A stretch of 64,000 bases of DNA. Source: Deltaproteobacteria bacterium. Its GTDB lineage: Bacteria; Myxococcota_A; Polyangia; Polyangiales; Ga0077539. Positions 1 to 9,780 of this stretch are shown piece after piece. Position 1 is the first letter of the stretch. Every line of letters starts with the position of its first letter. The notes below the pieces were generated by a model, which searched no databases, was not told the origin of the DNA, and saw only the letters and a list, made by a program, of their open reading frames with translations. Both the position numbers and the translations under genes were made by a program. The stretch lies in assembly GCA_016704445.1 (NCBI GenBank), contig JADJAE010000045.1:1-64000 (forward strand), read 5' to 3'.

Positions 1-150
1 GATGTTGCCGCTGGTCATATACCAAAGCAGTCTTAGGAGGGTTGTCTTCCCGGACCCGTTTCTTCCCGTGATGACATTGATATCTGGGTGAAACGTGAGA
101 TCGCAACTCAGTCGTTTGTTGAGATTGGTCACGCTGAATCGTCGAATCAT
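1..150 (-). CDS. P-loop ATPase, N-terminal 50 residues (truncated by window edge)
   Basis: On the minus strand an ATG at 148-150 opens a frame that runs off the left edge. The start reads MIRRFSVTNLNKRLSCDL, then the stretch INVITGRNGSGKTTLLRLLW, which is a complete Walker A motif (GRNGSGKT) at about residues 31-38 after a short beta-strand typical of AAA/ABC-type ATPases of the RecF/SMC/OLD kind (N-terminal beta-strands, 'NVITGRNGSGKTTLL'). A GGAG box lies about 12 nt upstream of the ATG. Base composition is clearly more AT-rich than the rest of the window, which suggests acquired DNA. The rest of the protein lies outside, so Walker B, signature and function (DNA repair, defence-type ATPase, transporter) cannot be judged. 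Confidence 0.72.
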   Translation of the reverse strand, partial: MIRRFSVTNLNKRLSCDLTFHPDINVITGRNGSGKTTLLRLLWYMTSGNI

Positions 151-499
151 GGCGGCGCTCTCCGTAGGGAGTGTGGAGCTTACGGCATCTTCTGGGGGTC
201 TCGCAAGCGGCATGACAGCGAGCTCTCCAGCGGCCACCCCAGGAGATCTCGAGGGGATAAGTACTTCAACCGGGCAGGTCCCTGGCACGAGATTGCTCGG
301 GTTTACGGAGAACCCATTGTGCGATTTTCGAAGTTGCTGGTGGGTCGTCGAGAGCTTCGAGCGTTGCCGCTGGAGAGCTCGCTGACCGATTCCAACGCCC
401 CACGATCCCTGCCCGTACGCCACGGGACACGACGCGGCCTGCACCGTCGTCGCTCCCTCGTCAACGGTCCCCACGGTTCATTCCCTTCTGCGTGGCTCT
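151..499. other. Intergenic stretch without a convincing gene
   Basis: About 350 bp between the ATPase start and the decayed transposase. The left part (to about 360) is less GC-rich than the surroundings; the right part has normal composition. Open frames here are Arg/Ser-rich with no recognisable domain. I see no RNA gene, strong hairpin or clear promoter. It may hold the end of the old insertion element, but no terminal signature could be recognised. Confidence 0.5.
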
Positions 500-1904
500 C
501 TACGGCCCGTCGCGCGAGCGCCGCATCCGGGGCACCTCGATCGACACGTCCAGATGCTCCAGGATGCGCACGATCGCCGCCCGCTCGGTCAGCGCCGCGA
601 TCATCTTCATGCGTCCGCTGCACCCCGGGCACAGCAGCACGTCGACCGCCCATACGCGCCACATCAGTGCGCCCAGTCGATTCGCCCGTTCAGTATCGGC
701 ATCGGCCCCGCGCCGCCGCGAGCGCCCGGCCCCATCGCCGTCACCGCTGCTGTCTTCACGCGGACCGCGACCCCCAGCAGCGCCGCCTCCCGTGCGCCCG
801 GACCCCACCGCGACGCGTCGACCGGCGGCGGCAGCGGAACCACCGCCACCCGCCACGGCGAGTTCGGGCGCCAGCACGCCCTGGTAGCGCACCAGCGGTG
901 TCCGCGGCGGCGCCACCAGCGCGCTCAGCCGAGCCATGAACTCCATCGGCGTCATCACCCGGTGCGTCGCCCCCGCGCTGCGCGGCGACTTCACCCGGTA
1001 CACCACGTTGCCATCGGGCAGCACTCTCACCCGGCCGCTCGCCACCGCGGGACGCGCCATGTACCGACACAGCCGCTCGAGTCCGTCGCGATCGTCCGCT
1101 GCCACGCGCACGCCGGCGTGCCGGTTGAACCCGCCGACCTCCGCCACCAGCCCGCGCGACGCTTGTTGCAACGGCGCGCGCACCCGCTCGTCGTCGTCGT
1201 CTTCGCATGCACCCCGCTCGTCGACGCGCGCGAAAGCTCCCCGCCCGCCGGCCGTGCGCCGAAGCCCCTCCATCCCATCGTCGCTCGTGCCGTCGCCCTC
1301 GCCTTGCGACCGTTTCGCCCGCCGCGCCCCGATCGTCTCCAGTCGCGCGATCACCCGCGCGATCCTCCACGCAGCTCGTCGCGCGTCGGCGCCGCGGTCG
1401 CCACGAAGGTCTGGGCAGAGCGCCCGCCCACGCCTGCGGTCGTCGGCCTCGCCGATCGGGGAGCACCCGCCCACGCCTGCGATCACCGGCCTCGCCGATC
1501 GAGGGAGTACCCGCCCAGGCCGTCAGTCCTCGGCCTCGCACGTATCGATCGCGACAGTGAGGCGGGGACTGTGGACGTGGGCGGATGCTCCCCTCGATCG
1601 GCGAGGCCGGTGATCGCAGGCCTGGGCGGGTGCTCCCCTCGATCGGCGAGGCCGGTGACCGCAGGCCTGGGCGGGCGCTCGGCTCAACCCGTCAGAACTC
1701 TTGCGACGTGGTACCAGCCAGTCGTGACCGCTGCCTGCGCACCGCGCGCGCATAGACCCGCATGCGAGCACCCCGCACCGCAGGAACGCCTCGAACTCCG
1801 CCACGACGTACCGCGGCAGCGCGATCGCACTCCCGCATGCGCTCGGCGAAGGCCGCGAAATGATCGCGCACGAGGATCTCCCCCTCGCAGGTGAATCCAT
1901 TCAC
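500..1904 (-). pseudogene. Decayed IS91-family (Y2-type) transposase
   Basis: Reading leftwards, one frame near 1800-1900 gives the family's N-terminal pattern (VRDHFAAFAERM, then after a shift LPRYVVAEFEAFLRCGVLACG and MRARCAGSGHDWLVP, matching the 'LACGFLRVRCxxCGHEHLVAFSCK' zinc-finger entry of IS91/IS801 transposases). A second frame (about 500-1160) gives the C-terminal core: GLERLCRYMARPAV, then PDGNVVYRVKSP, VMTPMEFMARLSALVAPPR, RYQGVLAP, and the tail RVWAVDVLLCPGCSGRMKMI with its CPGC finger. The catalytic middle with the two tyrosines is missing and the region 1420-1680 is replaced by repeats. This is a relic with at least two frame breaks and an internal loss, not an active element. 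Confidence 0.75.
1420..1682. repeat. Inverted array of ~45-bp repeats inside the transposase relic
   Basis: A unit of about 45 bp, containing GGCCTCGCCGATCG followed by a GGGAGCACCCGCCCA-type segment, occurs about twice plus a partial on the plus strand (about 1420-1520) and about twice plus a partial as the reverse complement (about 1576-1682). The two halves face each other across about 55 bp of unrelated sequence. The right half is periodic at exactly 45 bp (CCTGGGCGGG at 1621 and again at 1666). Such a structure would form a long cruciform or hairpin. Confidence 0.75.
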
Positions 1905-1926
1905 CCGCGCGGGTGATACCCGCCGC

Positions 1927-3371
1927 TCAGCGCCCCCGCCTCGCCGCCCGCCGCGGCGCCCGTCGGGTGAGCATCGTCAGCAGCCGGTCGGCCAGCGCCC
2001 GCAGCGCCGGCGCCCCGTCGGCCACCTCCACCCGCGCTCCCCGAGGGCCCAGCGCGCCTCGTCGACGCGCACCCACGCCGCGCGCGGCACCGCGTCGTCC
2101 TCGGCCAGCGGCGAGCACACCACCCGCCCCGCCAGCGGGACCTCCTCCCACGAGCTCGCCACCGCCAGCGCGACGCGCCGGTGCGCGATCTCCGCTGCGA
2201 GCGGCAACGACAACAGCGCCCGCTCCTGCTCGGCCACGTCGAGGTCGCCCGGCCGCTCGACCAGCCACACGATGGTGCACCGCGAGCCCGCCGGGCCGAA
2301 GACCCGCAGCAGGTCGCCCTGGAGCGCCAGCGCCAGCGCCTCGGTGAGCACCAGGGTCTGCGCCTCCAGCGACGGGTGCTTGTGCCGCTGCGCCGCGGGC
2401 CGGTGCAGCACCACCGTGAGGTCGCGCCGCGCGTCGAGCAGCGGCGACTCGTCGCGGGTGTAGAAGAGCAGCTCGTTCTCCGCGAAGCGCACGTCGAAGA
2501 GGTCGACCCCGCCGCGCTCGGTGCTCCCCTCGCCCACGTACGCGACCTCGCTGCGCACCAGGTTTTCGAAGGTGCCGCGCGTGCTGATGGCGTCGAAGCC
2601 GCCGGCCGGGTACTGGTCCGCCTCCTCGGCCTCGACGGGCACCTCGCGGGCCTTGTGCCGCAGCGAGAGCGCCACCGAGGGGGACACCGGCCCGACCCGC
2701 GCCGTCAGCCCGAGGATCGTCCGAAGCGCGAGCCGCGCGCTCTCGCTCGGCAGCTCCGGGAGGTGGGCGATCTCCCAGAGGTCCTCCGCGCGGAAGAGGC
2801 GCCCCGGGGGGAGCGCGCGCACGCACGCCGCGTGCTGCGCCGCGGCCCACGCGCGCCACTCGCCGCTTACCTTGCCATGTATGGTCTCGGGGTCATCGGC
2901 CGCCACCGCGGGCAGCTCGGCGAGCCACGCCCGCAGGTGCGCCGCGTTGCCGCGGGCGACGTCCTCCGCCGCGAGCAGCGGGCCCGCGAGCGCGAGCCCG
3001 ACGGCGTGGGCGACGGCGGCGTCGCGGCGCGCCGGGGGCATCCCCGCGATGGCCACGTGGGCGTCGAGCACCGTGGGGTCGAGCGCCCAGCGCCCGAGCA
3101 CCTTGTCCTCGTAGGCGAGGCGCTCGGCGCGGGCCTCGTCCGCCCCGCGGGCGAGCGACCCGGTGGAGGCGAAGCGGAAATCGCGGCCGCGCAGCAGCAG
3201 GTGGCCGAGGTCGTGGACGAGGTGCAGCGGGAGGTGGTCGTCCCCAGCGCCCCAGCGCTCGAGCAGCCAGCGCACCGACGAGGGCAGCGAGTCGGCGAGC
3301 GGATCGGCGCAGCCGACGCGGTCGATCCAGGCGAGCAGGGCGGAGGGGAGCTGCGAGCGGAGGAGGTCCAT
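1927..3371 (-). CDS. Uncharacterised ~480-residue protein (one frameshift near its C-terminus)
   Basis: Start chosen at ATG 3371 (MDLLRSQLPSALLAWID), because the upstream extension is low-complexity Arg/Pro. The protein is alpha-helical for about 230 residues, then has a second region with VDLFDVRFAENELLFYTRDE and later strands (LTVVLHRP, LRVFGPAGSRCTIVWLVE) separated by a helix rich in Leu/Ala. The alternating strand/helix order and the 'TVVLHR' start recall a degenerate von Willebrand A-like fold, but no metal-site DxSxS is present, so this is only a suggestion. Near 2040 the frame changes; the continuation ends APALRALADRLLTMLTRR before a basic tail and the TGA at 1927. It is the last gene of the minus-strand block. 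I do not recognise the family. Confidence 0.6.
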
Positions 3372-3430
3372 CGCGCGCGGGGGTGGTTGTGGTGCTTCAG
3401 GGAGGGGGGAGTGAACGCTCGGCGCGGCGG

Positions 3431-3835
3431 TCAGAAGTTGACGCGCGAGCCGCCGTCCGTCGACGCGTCGGCGGGGCGGGCCTCGGCGTCGCGGCTGTGC
3501 GTCGACCACTGGTAGTACGCGATGGCGCCCTCCCCGAGGGCCTTGAGCGCCGCGCCGGTGAGCACCGCGCTGATGAGGGTGCCGGCCCAGGGCATCAGCC
3601 GCGCGGCCCGCGACGCCGACCCGAGCGCGAACTCCCCGGCGCCCAGCACCGCGGCGGCCGCGGCCTGCTCGACCGGCGAGGTCTCGGCCTCGAAGGCGTC
3701 CTGCACGTCCTTCATCACCTTCATCCCCAGCGCCGCCACCGCGGGGGCGGCGAAGCGGAACGGCAGCAGCCCGAGGCCGACGCCGATCATCGCGGACTGG
3801 TTCACCTTCTTGCGGCTGTCTTCAGTTCGTCCCAC
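3431..3835 (-). CDS. Small hydrophobic protein of unknown function
   Basis: 134 residues from a GTG start at 3835 that overlaps the end of the upstream SRPBCC gene by 14 nt, suggesting coupled translation; an internal ATG (residue 16) is an alternative. After a polar N-terminus there are long small-residue helices (MIGVGLGLLPFRFAAPAVAAL and MPWAGTLISAVLTGAALKAL) that could insert into or lie on a membrane, separated by an acidic amphipathic segment (MKDVQDAFEAETSPVEQ). The C-terminus is polar. No family recognised. Confidence 0.6.
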   Translation of the reverse strand: MGRTEDSRKKVNQSAMIGVGLGLLPFRFAAPAVAALGMKVMKDVQDAFEAETSPVEQAAAAAVLGAGEFALGSASRAARLMPWAGTLISAVLTGAALKALGEGAIAYYQWSTHSRDAEARPADASTDGGSRVNF

Positions 3836-4352
3836 GTCGGTGATCGAACACTACCACCGCGGGCGCGGTCAACCAGCCAGGGCCGCGACCTGCGACGTTG
3901 TCGAGGCACGACTGCATCGCGCGCTGGAAGTGCCGCGCCACCAGCGGGCCCAGCAGCCGACCGCCGAGGCCGCGCTCGTGGATGGCGTACTCCCAGGTCA
4001 CCCGCGACGCGCCTTCGCCGTCGGGCTCGAAGCGCCACTCGCTCACCATGTTGGAGCAGAGCACGCGCTGGAGGAGGTTCATCCGGGCCATGTCGTAGCG
4101 GTGCAGGCGGGGGGCCTCGAAGGCCAGCACGCGCTCCTGGATGGAGGTGCCGTCGGAGAGCGCCACGTCGCGCAGCGAGCCCGCGACCGGCGGGTCGGCG
4201 CGGCCCACGAGCGCCGCCGAGCGGATGCCCGGGATGAGGGGTTTGTGGCCGGTGAAGAAGCGCGCGAGGTTGGCCGTGCGCCCGGCGGCGAGCTCGAACA
4301 CGACGTCGACGGGTCGGGCGATGCGCACGTCGGCGCGGACGGTGATGGTCAT
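3822..4352 (-). CDS. SRPBCC (START-like/polyketide cyclase) ligand-binding protein
   Basis: 176 residues starting MTITVRADVRIARPVDVVFELAA, the standard first strand and helix of the SRPBCC helix-grip fold. The middle contains the expected strands ending in SEWRFEPDGEGASRVTWEYAI and a final long helix (GRLLGPLVARHFQRAMQSCLDNV). Length is typical (about 150-180). Such proteins bind or transport hydrophobic small molecules or act as cyclases; substrate cannot be deduced. It sits between the long lipoprotein gene and the small hydrophobic protein gene on the same strand. A TACACT box 14 nt before the ATG could be a -10 element, without a matching -35. Confidence 0.8.
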   Translation of the reverse strand: MTITVRADVRIARPVDVVFELAAGRTANLARFFTGHKPLIPGIRSAALVGRADPPVAGSLRDVALSDGTSIQERVLAFEAPRLHRYDMARMNLLQRVLCSNMVSEWRFEPDGEGASRVTWEYAIHERGLGGRLLGPLVARHFQRAMQSCLDNVAGRGPGWLTAPAVVVFDHRRGTN

Positions 4353-4406
4353 GGCGGGTGCGCGGGAGTGTAGGCGAAGTGCGGCGCGCGGGGTGAGGTC
4401 CGCGGG

Positions 4407-7400
4407 TCAGCGCCGGCGACGGCGACGGAGCAGTACGGCGGCGCCGAGCAGGAGGGCGGATGAGCCGCGGAGCCCGATGGGGCCGCGGGAGCCGACGCCG
4501 CCCTGCACGGAGCAGAGGCCGCCGTCGTCGGCGGGAGGCGGGGCGGTCCCCGCGTCGGGGGGAGCCCGCGTCGGCAGGGGAGCCCACGTCGACGGGGGAG
4601 CCCACGTCGACAGGGGAGCCCACGTCGACAGGGGAGCCCACGTCGGTGGGGGAGCCTGCGTCGGTCGCGGCGTCGTCACCGATGCCCGCGTCGACCGAAG
4701 CGTCGATCGGTGTGACGACGTCGCCAACCGACGCATCGACCTCGACGGGGACATCGACCGCGACGGGCACGTCGACCGCGACGGGGACATCGACCGCGAC
4801 GGGGACATCGACCGCGACGGGGACATCGACCGCGACGGGGACATCGACCGCGACGGGGACATCGACCGCGACGGGGACGTCACGCGGCACGTCGACCCCG
4901 GCGTCCGGGACCACCACGCCGTCGTCCCTCAAGAAGATGCCGCGCACGATGGTGGTGCTCAGCTCTTGCGCGAACGAGTCGTAGACGACGAGCGTCGAGC
5001 CGCGGGTGTCCGACGCCGCGCCGAAGACCACGATTGCGCTCCGGAACGCGCCTGCTCCTCGGTCAGCACCAGCGGGGTCGCGTCGAGCGACACGCCCGCC
5101 AGGGACACCCGCGCTGCGCGCAGGCGGCGATCAGTGTTGTTCGACCACACCGCGACGAAGTTGCGGCCGTTGTACGAGAGCGCGACGTCCGGCGTCCCCA
5201 ACCCTTCCGCAGAGCCGAGCAGCAGGGGCGTGGCGTCGAGCAACGCGCCGTCGAGCCCGAGGCGCGTCGCGCGAACCTGGCGGGCGGCGTCGATCCAGGC
5301 GAGCAGGTGGACGCTGCCGCCGAACGCGAGGCGCAGGGCGATGGTCACGGGCCCCAGGACGCTCAGGTTGCGTGGGCTGACCTCGGTGAAGTCGCCGCTC
5401 GCGTCGAGCCGCCGCACGAAGACCGTTCCGCCGATGATGGCATACGCCATCAGGTAACGGGTGCCATCGAAGTCGGCGGCCAGGGCGTACGAAGGCGGCA
5501 GCGGGATGGGGTTCGGGTCGAGGCGCTCCCCGGCCGCGTCGAGTCGATGGATCGCGGCGTTGCCGCTCGAGTCCCCGAGGAACAGGAGCCGCTGGCCGTT
5601 GCCGCGCACCACCGTCGCCCGACCGACCGACGACGTGAACCGGAGCGTCGGCCCGGTCGTGCGGGCGTTGAGGTCGACGGCGACCCGGCCCGTACCGAGG
5701 CCGCTGATGTTGCCGAACACCCGCACCGTCGCGCCGTCCAGCAGCAGGGTCGTGCCCACCCCGGCGGCGGTCGCGAGCGGCACCGAGGGGACGTCGCGCA
5801 CCACCCCGGCGGCGGAGACGCGCGCCAGCGTGATGGCGCTGCCGGACGGGGTCCACGCGGTCACGAACTCCGTCCCGTCGCTGTCCACCGACGGGGCGAT
5901 CTGCCCGACGTACCCGAGGGAGAGCGGCGCGGGCGGCGCCGTGACGGTGCCGTCGCTCGCGACGCGCTGCACCGCGCTCGACGTGCCCACGCCGCCCATG
6001 TAGCTCGGCGGGTTGACGGCCGAGCGGAACACGAACAGCCCGCCCTGCTCGCCGTCGATCACGAACGCGCCCTGGGTGGAGCTCGAGGCCTGCGAGATCG
6101 GGAGCGACGTCGCGTCGAGGCGCGTCCCGTCCGCGGCGAAGCGCACCAGCGAGGTGATGCTCGCGACCAGCCAGCGGGCGCCGTCCCAGAGCGGGAACGA
6201 GCCGTAGGTGTCGATCTCGCGGGGGAGGAGCACCGAGAGAGGGGTGACGGCGGCGAGCTCCCGATCGAGCGCGAGGGCGTAGAGCCCCGCCGGGCGCGGC
6301 CCCGACGCGTCGGCGCGGAGGGTCAGGAAGAGGCCGCTGCCGTTGGAGGCCAGCGAGGGGCTGACCCGCACGGCGCCCGCGGCCGTCACCGCCCGGCCCC
6401 CCGGGTCCTGCACCACCCCGTCGAGCCCGACGCGCGCGAGCACCACGTCCGCGGTCGACCCCGCGGCCACCTGGCTCCAGGTCGCCACGAAGCGGTCGTC
6501 CAGCACCGCGAGCGGGCGCCGGCCGAAGGAGTAGGACCCCGCGACCGTCGCCACGACCACCGGCGCCGGGTCCAGCGGCGCCCCGGCGAGAGAGAAGCGC
6601 GACACCACGATCTGCGTGCCGCGCGTGCCGAGCAGCAGGCACTGCGACGCGTTGCAGGCGAGGTCGACCAGGGACAGGTCGGACTGCAACGGCACCGCGG
6701 CGGGGTCGACGGCGTTGCCGGTCGCGTCGAGCCGGACGCCGACGACGCGCGTGCCCGCCTGCCAGACCATCCACGCCCCGGCGCCGCTCGGCGCGACCTG
6801 GAAGCTGCCGTTGATCGTGCTGGTCGCGGACACCGGGCGAAACGACCCCTCCACCCTGGCGCCGCTGGCGTCGAGGCGCTGCACCATGATCAGCGGGGTG
6901 TTGATCGTGCCGCTCGAGGTCGCGAGGATCGGCGTGAACACCAGCCACCCCGACGGCGTGCGGGCCATCTGCACGTTGCCGAGGGTCCCGAGGGGTGAAC
7001 TCCTCGGCGCCTCGAGCCCGAACGCGGGCGTGAGCGTCGGGTCGAGCGTCGCGGGGTACGCCGACGCCGCCACCACCTCCGCCGGCACCTCCACCGCGAT
7101 GCGCCCGTCGACCCAGCGCGACCGCACCGCCGTCCGCCGTCCGTCGGCGTCGACCCACGTCGCGTGGCTGTACCGCAGCAGCTCGCCCGTCGCCGCGCGC
7201 AGCCACAGCCCGTCGTCGGCCTCGTGGTCGAGCCGCGCGCCCGCGAGGGTCACGGTCACCGCCACCCGGTCGCCCGCCGGCCGCGACGGGTACCGCCACG
7301 CCTGCTCGGCGCCCGCCGCGGTCACCGTCCAGCGCTCCTCCACGCCGTCGCGGTGCACCAGCGTCACGTCGCCCCCGGCGCCGCGGCGGGCCTCCAGCAC

Positions 7401-7634
7401 CGGCCCGAGCCCGGCGCTCTCCGCGGGGATCGAGAGCGCCTGCGCCCCCATCCATCGCACCGTCACCCCGTCGCCTTCGGGGGCGATCGCGGGCGCGGAC
7501 GGCGAAGCCGCCAGGGAGAAGGGCTCGGAGCGGGTCAACACCGTCGCCGTCGCGGGCGCGGCCGACTCGCCGCCCGGCGTCACGGCACAGCCCGCGCAGA
7601 GACCCACGACCACCACCCCGCTTCGCATCAACAT
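4407..7634 (-). CDS. Large surface lipoprotein with repeat propeller region, VDVPVA linker and MYXO-CTERM-like tail (two frameshifts)
   Basis: Start ATG 7634 preceded by AGGGAG; the signal peptide is followed by a lipobox (VVVGLCAGC). An N-terminal domain of about 190 residues has the form seen in many myxobacterial secreted proteins (ends SAYPATLDPTLTPAFGLEA). Then come about 650 residues of repeats built on 'RLDASG..LD..PLPL' strands, probably a beta-propeller. Frame breaks near 5030 and 4560 must be corrected to join the body to a linker of VDVPVA hexapeptides, then PVDVGS repeats, then the tail GGLCSVQGGVGSRGP, a hydrophobic stretch and six arginines, closely resembling MYXO-CTERM sorting tails. 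Total about 1,075 residues. Probably exported and displayed on the surface; the combination of an N-terminal lipobox and a C-terminal sorting-type tail is noteworthy. Function unknown. Confidence 0.72.
4561..4882. repeat. 18-bp minisatellites encoding PVDVGS and VDVPVA
   Basis: Two adjacent coding minisatellites with an 18-bp period. From about 4747 to 4882 the unit GGGGACATCGACCGCGAC recurs about seven times almost unchanged (VDVPVA on the minus strand). From about 4561 to 4652 a different 18-bp unit (GGGGAGCCCACGTCGACA) recurs about five times (PVDVGS). Both keep the frame when a unit is gained or lost, so length variation between strains is expected. Confidence 0.85.
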
Positions 7635-7729
7635 GGTCGCTCCCTGGCGCTCCCCCTCGACATCGAGTCTTCGACTCGTTGCCGGAAGGCTGCCAGAGAT
7701 TCACCCGTCGCGGCGGGGAGCGCCCGTCG

Positions 7730-9698
7730 TCAGTTGAACCCGAGCCGCGCGCGCTGCGCGTTGGGCTTGTTGCGGCACTCGCGCTCGAGCGCGATGAGCA
7801 GGGCGCGGGCGTCGACGGTGGTCTCCAGCAGCAGGGCCTGCCGGCGCACCGTGGCGAAGTCGCCGGGGGTGAGGGTGCCGAGCTGGTCGAGCGCGGCGCG
7901 GGTCGAGGCCGCCGCGTCGGGCGGGAGCACCTGACCCAGCGCCTCGAGGGTGCGCTCGAAGAGGGCCATGCGCTGCTCGGGGCGCAGCGGGTCGAACTTG
8001 ATCTTGAGCGTGAAGCGGCGCAGCGAGGCCTCGTCGAGGTGCTCGAAGAGGTTGGTCGAGCACACGAAGAGCCCGTCGAAGGACTCCATCTGCACGAGCA
8101 GCTCGTTCACCTGCGTGACCTCCCAGTGCTGCGAGGCCCCGCGGCGGTCTTGAAAGAAGCTGTCGGCCTCGTCGAGCAGCAGCACCGCCGACTCGGCCCG
8201 GGCCTCGCGGAACATCTCCGCGATGTTGGCCTCGGTCTGCCCCACGAAGGGCCCGAGGATGTCCGACGCGCGCTTCACCAGCAGCCGTCGCCCGAGGCGC
8301 TCGGCGAGGTGGTGCGCGAAGGCCGTCTTGCCCGTGCCCGGCGGCCCGTAGAGGCAGATGGACCCGTGCAGCGGGCCCTGCTCACGCGCGCGGCGCTCCA
8401 GGGTCTCGACCAGCTTGCCCAGGTCATCCGAGGCGTTGAGGAAGCGCAGGTCGTAGACCTCCGGGGTGACCGGCGCCGCGGGGCGCTCGGGCGACTGCAC
8501 CGCGAGGCTGTTCTGGAGCACCCGCGCAGCGTGGCCTCCACCTCGTCGGCCTTCTCGATCCCCGCGAGCCGCGCCACCCGCACCGCGCGCTCGATGTGCG
8601 CGGGCGTCAGCCGCTCGTCGTGGGCCATGCGCTGCGTCCGCGCGGGCGCGCGGGCAGCGGGCCCAGCTGCTTCTCCAGGATGCGCCGGCGCACCGCCAGC
8701 GGCGGCGTGCGCAGCTCGAAGATGAAATCGAAGCGGCGGAGGAACGCCGGGTCCATCTGCCCGATTTCATTGGACAACCACAGCGTGGGCACGGGGTTTC
8801 CCTCGAGCAGCCGGTTGGTCCACCCCTTGTCATCGCCCGAGCGCTTCTGCCGCCCGAAGAAGGGGAGTAGAGCTGGCCCTTCAGGTGCGCCGCGATGGCG
8901 CGCGCGAGCTCGGTCTTCCCAGTGCCCGGCAGGCCGTGCAGCAGCACGTTGACCCCCGGCACCTGCTTCTCGATCGCCCCCTGGAGGAAGCTCACCAGGA
9001 TGCCCACGTCCTCCCTGGCGGGGGGAAGTCGTCGAGCGTGAGCTTCGCCGCGGGCGACTGCCGAAAGAAGTTCCCGAGGATGGACTCCGGGCTGCTCGTA
9101 CTCCGCCGAGCAGGATGTTCTCGAGGCCGTCCATCACCTCGAACGGGTCGTCCCAGGTGCGGCGCACGTCGGCCGCGACCCGCACGAGCCCCGTCGAGGC
9201 CAGCGGCGCCGAGCGCCGCAGGGCGTCGCGCACGTCGTTTTCGGGCAGCCCCAGCACCTGCCCGAGCAGCTCGTGCAGCTTGCGCAGGGACAGTCCCTCC
9301 AGCCGCTCGAAGCACGCCTGGAGCGACTTCTGGATGTCGAGCACGATGGCGAAGGCCAGCACCTCCTGCTCGGCGCGGGTGAGCGACAGCAGCCGCCCCA
9401 TGGTCTCGACGTTGCGGAAGAGCACCCCCTCGCGGGTGCTCTCGCTCTTCTCCAGCAGGGCGAGCCGGTCGCGGATCTCCCGCTTCGCCCGGGTCGGCGT
9501 GACCCCCTCGTCGCGCAGGTGGGCGAGGCCGATGACGTCGAGCGGCGAGCGGTCGTCGCCGTCGTCGTGGAGGAAGTACCTGAACGTGTCGGTGTGAACG
9601 ATCGCCCGCGCCGTCCAGAGCACCACGACGTCGTGGGTCTCCTTCGGGCTGCGGCGGGCGCGGGCGGTGCGGGCGGGAGGGGTCTTGGTGCGTGCCAT
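7730..9698 (-). CDS. Tandem AAA ATPase, about 650 residues (several frameshifts; first module incomplete)
   Basis: Start MARTKTPPARTARARR at 9698. An alpha-helical N-terminal region (about 190 residues) leads to a first AAA module with Walker A LLHGLPGTGKTELARAI (about 8905-8950) and a sensor-like LWLSNEIGQMDPAFLRRFDF, then a second module with Walker A LYGPPGTGKTAFAHHL, Walker B LLLDEADSFF, sensor CSTNLFEHLD and arginine-finger region RRFTLKIKF. Frames must be changed near 9110, 9010, 8870, 8640 and 8525; each change restores a continuous family-like sequence. Between Walker A and the sensor of module 1 only about 50 residues remain and no hhhhDE strand is seen, so roughly 45-50 residues including Walker B appear to be missing. 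Ends FN at 7730. Probably an unfoldase/remodelling ATPase; partner unknown. Confidence 0.75.
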
Positions 9699-9780
9699 CG
9701 GTCTCTTCTATGTACGGCGCGGATCCATGCGCGTCGCGCAGGCGGCGCAACGCAGGGCACGGATCATCGGACAGGGTATG

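Noticed and set aside
4460..4984. Plus-strand TSTGTSTAT-type repeat protein
   Set aside because: It is the other strand of the VDVPVA minisatellite; the minus-strand reading joins to a signal peptide and a MYXO-CTERM-like tail, while this one has no such context.
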